From: an uncultured Pelagibacteraceae bacterium
GTDB taxonomy: Bacteria > Pseudomonadota > Alphaproteobacteria > Pelagibacterales > Pelagibacteraceae
Direction of reading: 5' to 3'
Length of the DNA: 64,000 nt
Assembly (NCBI GenBank): GCA_902621345.1
Contig: CACNLV010000001.1
Coordinates: 124,001 to 188,000, forward strand
The notes below the pieces were generated by a model. That model saw nothing but the letters and a program-made list of their open reading frames with translations. It was not told where the DNA came from and ran no database searches. Below are positions 19,346 to 29,284 of this stretch, piece after piece; within the stretch, counting starts at the first letter, position 1, and every line of letters starts with the position of its first letter. The translations under genes and the position numbers were made by a program.

Positions 19346-19894
19346 ATTGCCAAAAGAAATTTTTGAAATACCATAAGTCTTTTCCTCTAAAATACTTAAA
19401 TTTTTAGAAAATTTTTCTTTTGTCTTTTTGTTTCTGTGAGTAATTATTATCCCATTTTTGTTAAGCAGGTTCATTTCAAAAATTTTGTCAATTAATCCTG
19501 AAATATTCTTATCCTTGTATGGTGGATCTAAAAATATGATATCATAATTACTTTTTGTTAATTTAAGCTCAGTAAAAATATTTTGTTTTATTATTTCATA
19601 TTTTTTATTCAATTTGAGGTTTGATAAGTTTTTTTTTAATATAGGAAGAACTCTATTATAATTTTCAACAAAAGTGACGTATTTTGCCTCATTTGATAAA
19701 CATTCGATTCCAAATGATCCCACGCCGGCAAACAAATCTAAAACCACAGAATTCTTGATTTCAACGTTAAACTTGTTGGAATGTTTAAGAATATTGAAAA
19801 TTGATTCTTTTGTTAGATCTTTAAGTGGTCTAGTTTTAATATCATTGGGCACTGATATTTTTCTACCTTTAAAATTTCCAGAAATAATCCTCAT
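19337..19894 (-). CDS. rsmD: 16S rRNA (guanine-966 N2)-methyltransferase
   Basis: This 185-residue SAM-dependent methyltransferase begins with the family-typical MRIISGNFKGRKI. It shows motif I VLDLFAGVGSFGIE and the catalytic motif DPPY (IIFLDPPYKDK). Length is normal. The start overlaps the purD stop by four bases, indicating a purD-rsmD transcript. Confidence 0.95.
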   Translation of the reverse strand: MRIISGNFKGRKISVPNDIKTRPLKDLTKESIFNILKHSNKFNVEIKNSVVLDLFAGVGSFGIECLSNEAKYVTFVENYNRVLPILKKNLSNLKLNKKYEIIKQNIFTELKLTKSNYDIIFLDPPYKDKNISGLIDKIFEMNLLNKNGIIITHRNKKTKEKFSKNLSILEEKTYGISKISFGNLN

Positions 19895-21156
19895 TTATTT
19901 ATTACTTTATAACCAATATCTTTACGATAAAAACCACCAGTCCAATTTAATTTTCTCAAATATTTATTTATATTTTCTCTAGCTTTTATGAATTCGTCTG
20001 ATAAAGAAATGAAATTTAATACTCTTCCTCCAACGGAAAAAAACTTTCCATCTTTTTCAATAGTTCCTGCATGAAATAAGAAATCTTGTGAATTTAATTC
20101 AATCTTATTTAGATTTTTTATTTCAATATTTTTTTCGTATTTTTCTGGATAACCTTTGGAGCATAATACAACACACAAACTTTTTTTATTATTCCAATTG
20201 ATTTTTATTTCTTTCAAATTTTGATTGCAACAAGCTAAAAATATTTCAAATAGATCTGTATTTAATTTTGGAAGAATCGTTTGACATTCTGGATCTCCCA
20301 TTCTTACATTATATTCGATAAGGAATGGTTCATTATCAATGATCATTAATCCTGCATATAAGAAACCTCTATACTCTGTTCCAAGATCTTTTAATGCTTT
20401 TAGGGTTGGGTTTATAATTTTATTTAATATTTTTTTTTCTAATTGATCTTCTATCAATCTAGAGGGAGAATAGGCGCCCATGCCGCCTGTATTTTTTCCT
20501 TTATCACCCTCCAAAGCTCTTTTGTGATCTTGAGCTGTTCCAAAATTTTGAATTGAAATTCCATCACTTATTATAAAAAAACTCATTTCTTCACCTTTTA
20601 AGAATTCTTCAATTAAAACTTTATTCGTTTTACCGAATTTCCCTTCAAAAATTTCCTTAACTGCTTTAGAAGAATCTTCAAAATTATCACAAATGTAAAC
20701 TCCTTTTCCTGAGGCCAAATTATCAGCTTTAATAACTATAGGATGATTAGATTTTCTTAAGAATTTATTAGCGTCCTTAATGTTATTAAATACACCAAAT
20801 TTTGCTGAAGGGATATTATATTTTTCACAAATTTCTTTGGTAAAAATTTTAGAGCCTTCAAGTTGAGATGCTAATTTGTTTGGACCAAAAACTTTAATTT
20901 TAAATTTTTCCAAATAATCTACTAAACCATCTACCAAAGGTTTTTCTGGACCTACTACAACTAATTCAATTTTGGTTTCTAAGATATAATCTTTAAAGAT
21001 TTCAAAATTATTTGTGTCTATATTAACATTATTTGCTATTTTTGCTGTTCCAGCGTTTCCAGGGAAACAATAGATTTTATTCACTTTTTTCGAGCGCTTG
21101 AGAATTTCACATATAGCATGCTCCCTACCACCGCTTCCTATTAAACCTACTATCAT
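19891..21156 (-). CDS. purD: Phosphoribosylamine-glycine ligase (GAR synthetase)
   Basis: This 421-residue ATP-grasp enzyme performs the second step of purine synthesis. It starts with the canonical GLIGSGGREHAI, has the ATP-grasp segment VIKADNLASGKGVYIC, and the signature GTAQDHKRALEGDKGKNTGGMG and NVRMGDPECQ. Its start lies 21 bases from the divergent DUF2093 gene, so both promoters must sit in or beside that short gap. Confidence 0.97.
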   Translation of the reverse strand: MIVGLIGSGGREHAICEILKRSKKVNKIYCFPGNAGTAKIANNVNIDTNNFEIFKDYILETKIELVVVGPEKPLVDGLVDYLEKFKIKVFGPNKLASQLEGSKIFTKEICEKYNIPSAKFGVFNNIKDANKFLRKSNHPIVIKADNLASGKGVYICDNFEDSSKAVKEIFEGKFGKTNKVLIEEFLKGEEMSFFIISDGISIQNFGTAQDHKRALEGDKGKNTGGMGAYSPSRLIEDQLEKKILNKIINPTLKALKDLGTEYRGFLYAGLMIIDNEPFLIEYNVRMGDPECQTILPKLNTDLFEIFLACCNQNLKEIKINWNNKKSLCVVLCSKGYPEKYEKNIEIKNLNKIELNSQDFLFHAGTIEKDGKFFSVGGRVLNFISLSDEFIKARENINKYLRKLNWTGGFYRKDIGYKVINK

Positions 21157-21177
21157 GTATAAGTATATAAACTAAAA

Positions 21178-21375
21178 ATGAGCAAAAAATTAGCTAAAAT
21201 AAAATATTTACCGAATAATTTTCAAGTTGTTGAACCAGGCGACCATGTTATCTGCGCAGTTTCTGGTAAACCTATTAGTTTAGAAAATTTAAATTATTGG
21301 AACGTTGATTTACAGGAACCATATTATTCATATGTTGAAGCAAATAAAAAAAGAGCGAAAATAGAAAAAAAATAA
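21178..21375 (+). CDS. DUF2093 protein
   Basis: This 65-residue protein matches the alphaproteobacterial DUF2093 family: IKYLPNNFQVVEPGDHVICAVSGKPI followed by LNYWNVDLQEPY. Members are short, soluble and of unknown function. It is a lone plus-strand gene between two minus-strand operons, ending one base before the convergent lpxL. Confidence 0.9.
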   Translation: MSKKLAKIKYLPNNFQVVEPGDHVICAVSGKPISLENLNYWNVDLQEPYYSYVEANKKRAKIEKK

Positions 21376-21376
21376 T

Positions 21377-22237
21377 TTATTTCCATCGATTATGAGACCA
21401 AATCCAAAAATTTGGTTGCTGTAGTATCATATTTTCAAGTAATTTATTTAGTTCGTTTGTAATCTCCTCAACAGATTTGTTATCCTGAAAATTAATTGGC
21501 TTATCAACGGTCATTTTAAACTTAATACCATCAAATCTTTCAATAAAAATTGGCACAACCTGTATTTTATATTTTTTTACTAATTGAGCAGGGATTGTAG
21601 TTGTGAAGGCTTTTTTCTTAAAAAAATTTGATTTTATGCCCTCCGATACTCTTTGATCAATCATTAGTGCAGTTGAAAAACCACTATTTATCAATCTAAC
21701 TAGTTCTTTGGTTCCCCCAATCCCTTTTTTTATTTGAAATTTACAAATATAACTTTTTCTTATTTTTTCCATAATTCGATTTAAAAAAAAATTATTTAAA
21801 GGTCTATATATTGCAGCAACTTTGATACCCATTTTTTCTATTTGCATTGCCATTAACTCAAAATTACTAAAATGCCCTGAGATAAATACTACTCTTTGTT
21901 TGTTATGTTTGATATTTTCAAGAATTTCTTCACCTTCTATGACGATGTTGTTACTTAATCGACCTTCTCTAAATTTTTTAATAAACATATATTCTGCAAA
22001 TACTCTTCCATAATTATTCCACATAGAATTATAAATTTCATTTAATTCATTTAAATTAATGTTTGGTAGAGCTGTTTTAATATTTGAATAAATTAATCTC
22101 TTTGATCTAAATAGTGGACCAATTATTTGAAAAATTTTTCCACTCAAATTTGATGCTATTTTAACCCCTAAAATTTTAAATATAAAAAAAAATATAATTA
22201 TAAGAATAAATTGTAAAAAATATTTTATATTTCTCAT
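21377..22237 (-). CDS. lpxL: Lipid A biosynthesis lauroyl-type acyltransferase
   Basis: This 286-residue membrane-anchored acyltransferase adds a secondary acyl chain to Kdo-lipid IVA. One N-terminal transmembrane helix is followed by the HX4E catalytic motif (SGHFSNFELMA, about residues 117-127). The substrate-binding block DQRVSEGIKSNFF follows. LpxL and LpxM cannot be separated by eye. It ends the ubiA-msbA-waaA-lpxK-lpxL run, overlapping lpxK by four bases. Confidence 0.9.
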   Translation of the reverse strand: MRNIKYFLQFILIIIFFFIFKILGVKIASNLSGKIFQIIGPLFRSKRLIYSNIKTALPNINLNELNEIYNSMWNNYGRVFAEYMFIKKFREGRLSNNIVIEGEEILENIKHNKQRVVFISGHFSNFELMAMQIEKMGIKVAAIYRPLNNFFLNRIMEKIRKSYICKFQIKKGIGGTKELVRLINSGFSTALMIDQRVSEGIKSNFFKKKAFTTTIPAQLVKKYKIQVVPIFIERFDGIKFKMTVDKPINFQDNKSVEEITNELNKLLENMILQQPNFWIWSHNRWK

Positions 22238-23172
22238 TGATTAAGTATTATATCTATAAATTTACTTTCATCTTGAATCTTAATTTCTGATTTAACGAAT
22301 TTAATTTCTTCAATATCCTTATTGTTTAACCTGTAGAAGTCTTTCTCAGTTGTAATTATTTTACAATTTTTATTTTGTGCTTCTGTAATAACCTGATCTA
22401 TATCCTTAACAGAATAACTATAATGATCCGGAAATTCAATATCTTTCAAAATATTTATTTTATTTTTTTTTAACATTGATATGAAAGATTGATGGTTTCC
22501 TATTCCAGAAAATACAAAATAATTTTCTTTTTTATTAAATTCATTTAAATTGATAGGTGTGTAGGTTGTAACAAAAATTTTTGCGTCTGGATTTATTTCC
22601 CAGATTTGATTTTTTGCATTTTCTAAATTTTCCATATTACCGTTTATAAAAATGTTTTTATAATGTTTTATATTTTTAAAGCTTTCTCTTAAAGGTCCAG
22701 AGGGTATTGTAAAACCATTTCCAATCCAATTTAAATCGTTGAAGCACACAAATATTAAATCATAATCTATGGAAAAATCTTGTAAACCATCATCAAAAAT
22801 TGCAACTTCATAACCTTGATTGGCAGCCTCTACCAAAGAGGACAATCTTTTTTTGGATTTGAATAATTTCCCTTTGTTTTCTAGTATTTTTTGCTCATCC
22901 TTTTGATTAGAATAGTCTTTTTTTATAAAGCATGATTTGATCTTTTTCTGATTTAATAACTCGTATATTTTTAAACTCAATGATGTTTTACCTGTACCAC
23001 CTAAATAAATGTTTCCAACGCATATTGTTTTAATCTTTTTAATTTTTTCTTTTTTAATGATTAATTTTTTAATTAAATTGATGAAAATTAAAATTAATGA
23101 GCAAGGTATGAGAAGATAAGGTAAGATTTTTGAGTTTTTATTGTCCCAAAATTTGGGTTTTTTTAGTTTCAT
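22234..23172 (-). CDS. lpxK: Tetraacyldisaccharide 4'-kinase
   Basis: This 312-residue kinase phosphorylates lipid A precursor at the 4' position. The family's PKFW start, N-terminal membrane segment, Walker A (NIYLGGTGKTSL, about residues 53-64), and FDDGLQDFSI are all seen. C-terminal KIITTEKDFYRL is also typical. Because the PxFW motif lies at residues 5-8, the ATG at 23172 appears correct even though it makes a 35-base overlap with the end of waaA. Confidence 0.95.
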   Translation of the reverse strand: MKLKKPKFWDNKNSKILPYLLIPCSLILIFINLIKKLIIKKEKIKKIKTICVGNIYLGGTGKTSLSLKIYELLNQKKIKSCFIKKDYSNQKDEQKILENKGKLFKSKKRLSSLVEAANQGYEVAIFDDGLQDFSIDYDLIFVCFNDLNWIGNGFTIPSGPLRESFKNIKHYKNIFINGNMENLENAKNQIWEINPDAKIFVTTYTPINLNEFNKKENYFVFSGIGNHQSFISMLKKNKINILKDIEFPDHYSYSVKDIDQVITEAQNKNCKIITTEKDFYRLNNKDIEEIKFVKSEIKIQDESKFIDIILNQ

Positions 23173-24403
23173 AATTTATTGTTTTACCAAGTTTATTTAA
23201 TGTATTTTTAAATATAAGATTACCTAGTTTTTGTATTTTTTTAACTTTTTTCATTTTTTTTTTAAAAATGACTTCATTGGCAAATTGTATCGGATTATTG
23301 ATTTTTTTAGAGACTTTGAGGGATTTAAGGAATGCATATACATCTTTAAAGTTATCAACATTTGGTCCATGAAGTATTTTTGCCCCATAACGTGCAGGCT
23401 CAATTGGGTTTTGTCCTCCCCTATCAATTAAAGATCCTCCTAAAAATACTGTCGTTGCGATTTTATAAAATTTTCTAGACTCACCAAAAGTATCAACAAT
23501 ATAAATATCAACATTATTTAAATTTTTTACATTTGCACTGTGATAAGCGGTTTTCAAGTTGAGTTTTTCTAATTCGTTATTAATTTCATGGACTCTATGA
23601 ACATGCCTTGGGATTATAATTGTAATTAAGTTTTTATTTTTTTTCTTTAATAAAATATGAGTTTGTGCTGCAAATATTTCTTCACTTGGATGAGTACTTG
23701 CAGCAATACATGTTTTGTATTTTTTAAATTTATTTTTTATTCTTTTGTCAAATTTTTTGCTGACTATTTTTTTATCCTCAAAAAATTTTAAATTACCTAT
23801 GTAGTCGATATTTCTAACACCTAATTTTTTTAGATATCTTATTGTTTCTTTATTTTGTGGATGAGCAATACTTATTTGATTAAAGACACGTAAGGAAAAT
23901 TTTTTTAATTTCATCCATCTTTTAAAAGTTTTTTTTGATACTCTTGCATTAAGAAGAATTAAAGGAATATTTCTTCTATCAAGTGATCTATAAATACTTG
24001 GCCAAATTTCTGATTCTAAAAAAATAGCAGTATCTGGCTTCCAGTAATTAAGAAAAAAATTAGAGAAAAAAATATGGTCTATTGGAAAAAACTGGTGAAT
24101 AACTTTCTTAAAATTATATTTTTGAAGAATTTTTGATGAACTTAGTGTGCTTGATGTTACAAGAATTTGATTGAAAGAATTTTCTTTATCATATTTATTA
24201 AGAACAGGTAAAATACTCATTAATTCACCGACACTTGAACCATGAAACCATAATAATTTTCCAGAATTTTTTTTTCTTGAAAAAAAACAAAATTTTTCTC
24301 TAAATCTTGATATATCTTCTTTACCCTTAAAAATTCTAATTAAAATTATTATTGGTGAAAATAAGATTATTAAGGTTAACAACAATTGATAAATTAAAAA
24401 CAT
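23138..24403 (-). CDS. waaA: Kdo transferase (3-deoxy-D-manno-octulosonic acid transferase)
   Basis: This 421-residue GT30 glycosyltransferase attaches Kdo to lipid IVA. An N-terminal membrane anchor is followed by LWFHGSSVGELMS (catalytic Glu region), FLESEIWPS, and the C-terminal VFLGGSLIDRGGQNPIEPA nucleotide-sugar site. Length is normal. It sits between msbA and lpxK. I cannot tell from sequence whether it adds one Kdo or two. Confidence 0.95.
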   Translation of the reverse strand: MFLIYQLLLTLIILFSPIIILIRIFKGKEDISRFREKFCFFSRKKNSGKLLWFHGSSVGELMSILPVLNKYDKENSFNQILVTSSTLSSSKILQKYNFKKVIHQFFPIDHIFFSNFFLNYWKPDTAIFLESEIWPSIYRSLDRRNIPLILLNARVSKKTFKRWMKLKKFSLRVFNQISIAHPQNKETIRYLKKLGVRNIDYIGNLKFFEDKKIVSKKFDKRIKNKFKKYKTCIAASTHPSEEIFAAQTHILLKKKNKNLITIIIPRHVHRVHEINNELEKLNLKTAYHSANVKNLNNVDIYIVDTFGESRKFYKIATTVFLGGSLIDRGGQNPIEPARYGAKILHGPNVDNFKDVYAFLKSLKVSKKINNPIQFANEVIFKKKMKKVKKIQKLGNLIFKNTLNKLGKTINYETKKTQILGQ

Positions 24404-24405
24404 AT

Positions 24406-26145
24406 TTATTTTTGAATCTGCTTTTCATAGAAGTTTTTATAAAGTTCAGAGCTTTTCAATAATTCCTCATGAGTACCACTCGCAACCATGTTACCTGAGT
24501 CAATTACATAAATATTGTTTGAATTTAATATTGTTGATAATCGGTGGGCAATAACAATAGTAGTTTTATTTTTTGTTAGAATAGATAATGCATTTTGAAT
24601 TTTTGACTCTGTTTCACTGTCAAGAGATGATGTAGCTTCATCTAAAAGGATAATTGAACTTTTTTTCATCATTGCTCTAGCAATTGAAATTCTTTGTTTT
24701 TCCCCTCCTGATAATCTAACTCCATTTTCACCAATTAAAGTGTCATATTTTTTTGGGAGTAAATTTATAAACTCTTCGCAATGGGAAAGTTTTGCTGCTT
24801 GAAAAATCTCTTCGTCTGAAGCATCAATGTTAGCATATTTTATATTATTTTTAATAGTATCATCAAATAATGTCGTTTCTTGACTAACTAAAGAAATATT
24901 GTTTCTTAGTGAATTGATTTTTGTCTTGTATATAGATTGATTATCAATTGTTATGTCACCAGAACTTATATCGTAAAATCTTGGAATTAAATTTAAGATT
25001 GTTGATTTTCCTGAACCGCTATGCCCAACTAAAGAGGTTATTTTACCTCCAGCAAACTCCAAATTAATTTCTTTGAGCACTTTACTTTGTTCATCATTAT
25101 CATAAGTAAAATTAACATTTTTAAAATTAATTTTTGCTTCTTTGAGATTTAGTTTTTTAGCCTCTTTTTCGTCTTTAATTTTATTTTCATTATCAATAAT
25201 AGGTAAAATTCTAGATGCTGCTGATAATCCTTGATTTAGTACCATGTTAAGGCTCGATAATGATCTAACTGGTTGATAGGCTAGCATCATCGCAGCTAAA
25301 AATGAAAAAAAATTATTTATATCTAGTTTATTTTGCATCATTAGTTTACCAGAATAAAAAATTAAAATTGCAATCATAAATCCTGTTAAAGTTTCCATTA
25401 TTGGTGACATCCGCAAAAAAACCACCTGTAATTTTTTATTTTTATCTTTTAATTGCTCTAAATGACGATCAGCTCTTAAATTTTCATAATTTTCTTTTTG
25501 AAAAATTTTAATTATTTTATGATTTTTAAAAAGTTCTACTAAATAAGTTGTTAAAAAACCTGATTTTTCTTGGGCCTGCGTAGTAACTTTTCCGACTCTT
25601 TTACCCAAGGCTTTTGCACACAAACCAGCAACAGGTATCATTACAATAGATATCAAAGCTAAACTCCAATTTTGGGAAAACATAACAAATAATAAACCGA
25701 TTAGCGTAAGTGAGTCCTTGAAAAGTATTAATAAAGCGTGGCTAAGTAAATTTGTTATATGTGCGACATCAAAAGTGAGATTAGAAATAAAACTCCCTGA
25801 GTGTTTTTTATCTATAGTTTGAGTATCTGCTTTAATTAGAGACTCTGTCATGTCGTATTGTAGTTTTTTTTTAACTTCTTCACCAACACCAATCATTGTA
25901 GTTTTTGCAAAATATAAAGACAATCCTTTCATACAAAAAGCAATAATTATCATGAATGGTATCAAAATAATTAAAGATTGGTCTTTCTCTATAAACAATT
26001 TTTTAATAGCAGGATCTAATAACCAAGCAATTGCTGAAGTGCTACCAGCAACTAATATTGAAAAAAAAGCAGACAAAAGAATTTTATTCAGATATTTTTT
26101 TGAATAATCTTTATAAAGTCTTTTATAAATTTCTGCACCTTTCAT
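24406..26145 (-). CDS. msbA: Lipid A export ABC transporter MsbA
   Basis: This 579-residue half-transporter has about six transmembrane helices (residues ~20-300) followed by an ATPase domain with Walker A GHSGSGKST, signature LSGGEKQRISIARA and Walker B SIILLDEATSSLD, then the H-loop (IAHRLST). Together with waaA-lpxK-lpxL the likely cargo is lipid A core, flipped across the inner membrane. A general multidrug exporter is possible but less likely in this context. It touches ubiA with one shared base. Confidence 0.93.
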   Translation of the reverse strand: MKGAEIYKRLYKDYSKKYLNKILLSAFFSILVAGSTSAIAWLLDPAIKKLFIEKDQSLIILIPFMIIIAFCMKGLSLYFAKTTMIGVGEEVKKKLQYDMTESLIKADTQTIDKKHSGSFISNLTFDVAHITNLLSHALLILFKDSLTLIGLLFVMFSQNWSLALISIVMIPVAGLCAKALGKRVGKVTTQAQEKSGFLTTYLVELFKNHKIIKIFQKENYENLRADRHLEQLKDKNKKLQVVFLRMSPIMETLTGFMIAILIFYSGKLMMQNKLDINNFFSFLAAMMLAYQPVRSLSSLNMVLNQGLSAASRILPIIDNENKIKDEKEAKKLNLKEAKINFKNVNFTYDNDEQSKVLKEINLEFAGGKITSLVGHSGSGKSTILNLIPRFYDISSGDITIDNQSIYKTKINSLRNNISLVSQETTLFDDTIKNNIKYANIDASDEEIFQAAKLSHCEEFINLLPKKYDTLIGENGVRLSGGEKQRISIARAMMKKSSIILLDEATSSLDSETESKIQNALSILTKNKTTIVIAHRLSTILNSNNIYVIDSGNMVASGTHEELLKSSELYKNFYEKQIQK

Positions 26146-27011
26146 TAGGATAATTTTCCTGCCAGTATAATTAATAAAACAATTAGACCAAAATGATTAT
26201 TACTTTTAAATATAGTGAGACATATTTTTGAATTATCTGATTTAAATGATCTAATTTGATATCCAAATAGATGAATGATTGAAAAAATTAATAATAAGAA
26301 ATACATGATACTAAATTCCAAAAGATACCCACCTATTATGAAGCTTAAAATGAATATTAAATAACATATGAACAAAAATAACTTTGAGTTTTTTTTAAAT
26401 TTAATTGAAGTCGATTTTAATCCTATAATTTCATCATCTTTAATATCTTGATATCCGTAAATTGTGTCGTATCCTAGTGTCCAAAATATGGCTCCAAAAT
26501 AGAATATTAACGGAATAAAACTTATTTGTTCAGTAAAAGATGTCCAACCAAGGACAAGGCCATAATTAAAAGTAATTCCTAAAAATAGCTGTGGCCAATA
26601 TGTGTATCTTTTCATTAAAGGGTATGTAAATGCTAAAGGCATTGAGCCTAAAGCTAAAATAATTGTGAACAAATTAAAATTCAGTAAAACAATAAGAGCA
26701 ATTAAACACAATATTAGTGCATAAATTAGGGCTAATTTCCAAGATATTTTTCCTGAAGCTAAGGGTCTATCTTTTGTTCTCTCAACTTTTTTGTCAAATT
26801 CTTTATCAAGTATATCATTAACTATGCATCCAGCTGATCTCATTAATACCGATCCTAAAAAAAACAGAGTTAAGTAAAAAAAATAATCATTTAAACTATC
26901 TTTAAAATCATAGGCTAAAGTTAGTCCCCATGCACAGGGCCAAAATAACAACATGTAACCAATAGGTTTTTTTAGTCTAGTTATTTCTATAAAAATATTT
27001 AATTGGTTCAT
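26145..27011 (-). CDS. ubiA: 4-hydroxybenzoate polyprenyltransferase
   Basis: This 288-residue integral membrane prenyltransferase attaches the polyprenyl tail in ubiquinone synthesis. The first Asp-rich motif NDILDKEFDKKVERTKDRPLA is complete and the second is DTIYGYQDIKDD. About eight helices are visible, starting with LKKPIGYMLLFWPCAWGL. First gene of the minus-strand operon ending at lpxL. The bc1 complex and respiratory genes elsewhere in the window need ubiquinone. Confidence 0.95.
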   Translation of the reverse strand: MNQLNIFIEITRLKKPIGYMLLFWPCAWGLTLAYDFKDSLNDYFFYLTLFFLGSVLMRSAGCIVNDILDKEFDKKVERTKDRPLASGKISWKLALIYALILCLIALIVLLNFNLFTIILALGSMPLAFTYPLMKRYTYWPQLFLGITFNYGLVLGWTSFTEQISFIPLIFYFGAIFWTLGYDTIYGYQDIKDDEIIGLKSTSIKFKKNSKLFLFICYLIFILSFIIGGYLLEFSIMYFLLLIFSIIHLFGYQIRSFKSDNSKICLTIFKSNNHFGLIVLLIILAGKLS

Positions 27012-27042
27012 AAATTTTTACTTGTAAATAACAGGGGCAAGA

Positions 27043-27468
27043 TTGATAATCAAATTGATTCGTATGAATATAGATTACACTGTTACAGCATTAATGTTTC
27101 CAGCTATTCCTTTATTAATGGGAGTTTATAGTAATAGATTTCATACTTTAAGTAATTTGATTAGGAAATTACATGATGAACATGTCTATGAGAAACATAT
27201 TCCACCTGAGTGGAAAAAACAATTTCTCAATTTGAGTAATAGAATAACACTTCTTAGGTGGACAATCTTGTTCGCAGCATTTGGATTTTTATTTAACATG
27301 TTAACTGTTTTTGCGCTGTATATGAATGAGCTTTTACTCGCAAGAATTATTTTTGGTTCTTGTTGTCTTTCAATGATAATATCAATAATATTTTTTATTA
27401 GAGAAATACATATATCTACGAATGCTCTAAAACTACATATGTCTGATATGGATGTAAAAGTAGACTAG
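27043..27468 (+). CDS. DUF2721 membrane protein
   Basis: This protein of up to 141 residues has three hydrophobic segments and the DUF2721 pattern: FPAIPLLMGVYSNRFHTLSNLIRKLHDE near the N-terminus followed by two C-terminal helices. Function unknown. The TTG at 27043 has an AGGGG five bases upstream, while the ATG at 27064 has no ribosome site, so TTG is kept as the start with some doubt. It ends in CTAG shared with the convergent quinone oxidoreductase stop. Confidence 0.82.
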   Translation: MIIKLIRMNIDYTVTALMFPAIPLLMGVYSNRFHTLSNLIRKLHDEHVYEKHIPPEWKKQFLNLSNRITLLRWTILFAAFGFLFNMLTVFALYMNELLLARIIFGSCCLSMIISIIFFIREIHISTNALKLHMSDMDVKVD

Positions 27469-28436
27469 GGAATTATAACTGCAGGACCAGTCAATAATCT
27501 TGCCTCTAAATCTTTATGAGCTTGCACAGCATCCTTTAGAGAATATTTTTTTGAAACTTCAACTTTGAATTTATTTGTTAGCAAAGCATCAAATACTTTT
27601 TCCGCCGACCCGACAAGCTCTTCCCTTTTAACAGTATAATGAGCGATTGAAGGTCTTGTAAAAAATAATCCCTTAGCATTAATATCTTTTTTAACATCGA
27701 TTGTATCAACGTACCCTGACGCATTTCCAAAAGCTACCATCATACCTCTTATTTTAAGTGTTTCGATTGAACCTTTGAAAGTTTTAATACCAACACCATC
27801 ATAGACTACATCAATACCGTTTTTTCCAACAATTTTTTCTACTTCAGATACAAAATCTTTTTCTGAGTAATTTATTACATGGTGGCAACCATTTTTTTTT
27901 GCAATTTCCTCTTTACTTTTTGAACCTACGGTTCCAATCACCTCGGCACCTAATGAATTTGCCCATTGACATAAAATTTGACCCAGACCACCTGCTGCAG
28001 CATGATATAAAACTTTATTACCCTTTTTTAATGGATATGCTCTATGTAACAAATACTCTGCAGTAATTCCTTTCAATGTTATGCATGAGGCCACTTCGTC
28101 AGAAACTCCATCAGGAACTAAAACTAATTTTTCTTCAGGCATTATTTGCTTTTCCGAATAAGCACCGATAGGCATTGATGCATGAGTTACCCTGTCACCG
28201 ATTTTAAAAAATTTTATGTCTGACCCGACTTCTTCAATTATTCCACAAGACTCGAGACCTATACCACTTGGTAATGGAATAGGATAAAGTCCAGTTCTAT
28301 GATAAACATCTATATAATTTAAGCCGATAGATAAATTTTTAATCAAGACTTCTTTTGGTCCTGGTTTTCCAATTTCTACATCTTTAAATGTTAAAACTTC
28401 GGGTCCGCCAAATTTTTCTATTTTGATTGATTTCAT
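27465..28436 (-). CDS. qor: Quinone oxidoreductase-type zeta-crystallin (MDR family)
   Basis: This 323-residue medium-chain dehydrogenase/reductase starts with the Qor-typical FGGPEVLTF and has the NADPH-binding AAAGGLGQILCQWAN motif. The structural zinc cysteines of alcohol dehydrogenases are absent, which fits the zinc-free quinone reductase branch. It probably reduces quinones or enones with NADPH. It is co-directional with a pirin, a DoxX protein and a haloacid dehalogenase. Confidence 0.9.
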   Translation of the reverse strand: MKSIKIEKFGGPEVLTFKDVEIGKPGPKEVLIKNLSIGLNYIDVYHRTGLYPIPLPSGIGLESCGIIEEVGSDIKFFKIGDRVTHASMPIGAYSEKQIMPEEKLVLVPDGVSDEVASCITLKGITAEYLLHRAYPLKKGNKVLYHAAAGGLGQILCQWANSLGAEVIGTVGSKSKEEIAKKNGCHHVINYSEKDFVSEVEKIVGKNGIDVVYDGVGIKTFKGSIETLKIRGMMVAFGNASGYVDTIDVKKDINAKGLFFTRPSIAHYTVKREELVGSAEKVFDALLTNKFKVEVSKKYSLKDAVQAHKDLEARLLTGPAVIIP

Positions 28437-28439
28437 TAA

Positions 28440-29276
28440 TTATTTTACAAAATTACCATTATGATAATCTTGAACAGCTTGTAAGATCTCTGATTTAGTA
28501 TTCATTACAAATGGACCACCTCGTGCTATTTCTTCATTAATAGGTTTTCCTGAAATGACTAAGAATTTAGCATTAGTTTTTGCAGATACCTTTAAATTTT
28601 CACCTCGAGATAACAATACTAGAGTACTGTCTTTTACTTTAGTATGTTTTTTTTCACCAATTTCTATTTCACCGTTTATTAAATATATAAATGAATTGTG
28701 GGTAGATGGAATTTTAAAATCAAATTTTTTACCTTTGTTTAGTTCTACATCAAAATAAATAGGTTCAACATTATGGCCTTTTACAGGACCTTCTGCTTTC
28801 TCGAATTTGCCAGCAATGACCTTGATTTGTTTTTCTGTATCTTTATGAATTTTCATTTTATCAGCATCAATATAAATATATTCAGGTTTACTCATTTTCA
28901 GTTTTGCTGGCATATTAATCCATAATTGAAAACCATGTAATTTACCTTCTTTCATCGCAGGCATTTCCGAGTGAATTATCCCACTTCCTGTTTTCATCCA
29001 TTGAACATCTCCTGCCGACATTTTTCCTTCTCCACCTGTACTATCTTTATGTTCAAAGTCACCTGCAAGCATATATGTTACTGTTTCGATACCTCTATGG
29101 GGATGGGGAGGAAAACCAGCTATATAGTCCTCACTGTTCTCAGAGCCAAATTCATCTAGCATTAAAAATGGATCAAAATAATTAGGCTCCACTCCAATGC
29201 TTCTTTTGAGTTTCACTCCAGCACCATCTGATGAATTAATTGGTTTTATAATTTTTTGAACTTCAATTGAACTCAT
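28440..29276 (-). CDS. Pirin family protein
   Basis: This 278-residue bicupin has the pirin metal site: PHPHRGIETVTYML plus the downstream H and E residues (SGIIHSEMP). Bacterial pirins can be quercetin dioxygenases or regulators. The C-terminal pirin domain is complete (RGGPFVMNTKSEI). It is three bases from the quinone oxidoreductase and nine from doxX, suggesting an operon with a redox or aromatic-compound theme. Exact role unknown. Confidence 0.93.
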   Translation of the reverse strand: MSSIEVQKIIKPINSSDGAGVKLKRSIGVEPNYFDPFLMLDEFGSENSEDYIAGFPPHPHRGIETVTYMLAGDFEHKDSTGGEGKMSAGDVQWMKTGSGIIHSEMPAMKEGKLHGFQLWINMPAKLKMSKPEYIYIDADKMKIHKDTEKQIKVIAGKFEKAEGPVKGHNVEPIYFDVELNKGKKFDFKIPSTHNSFIYLINGEIEIGEKKHTKVKDSTLVLLSRGENLKVSAKTNAKFLVISGKPINEEIARGGPFVMNTKSEILQAVQDYHNGNFVK

Positions 29277-29284
29277 AATTTTTT

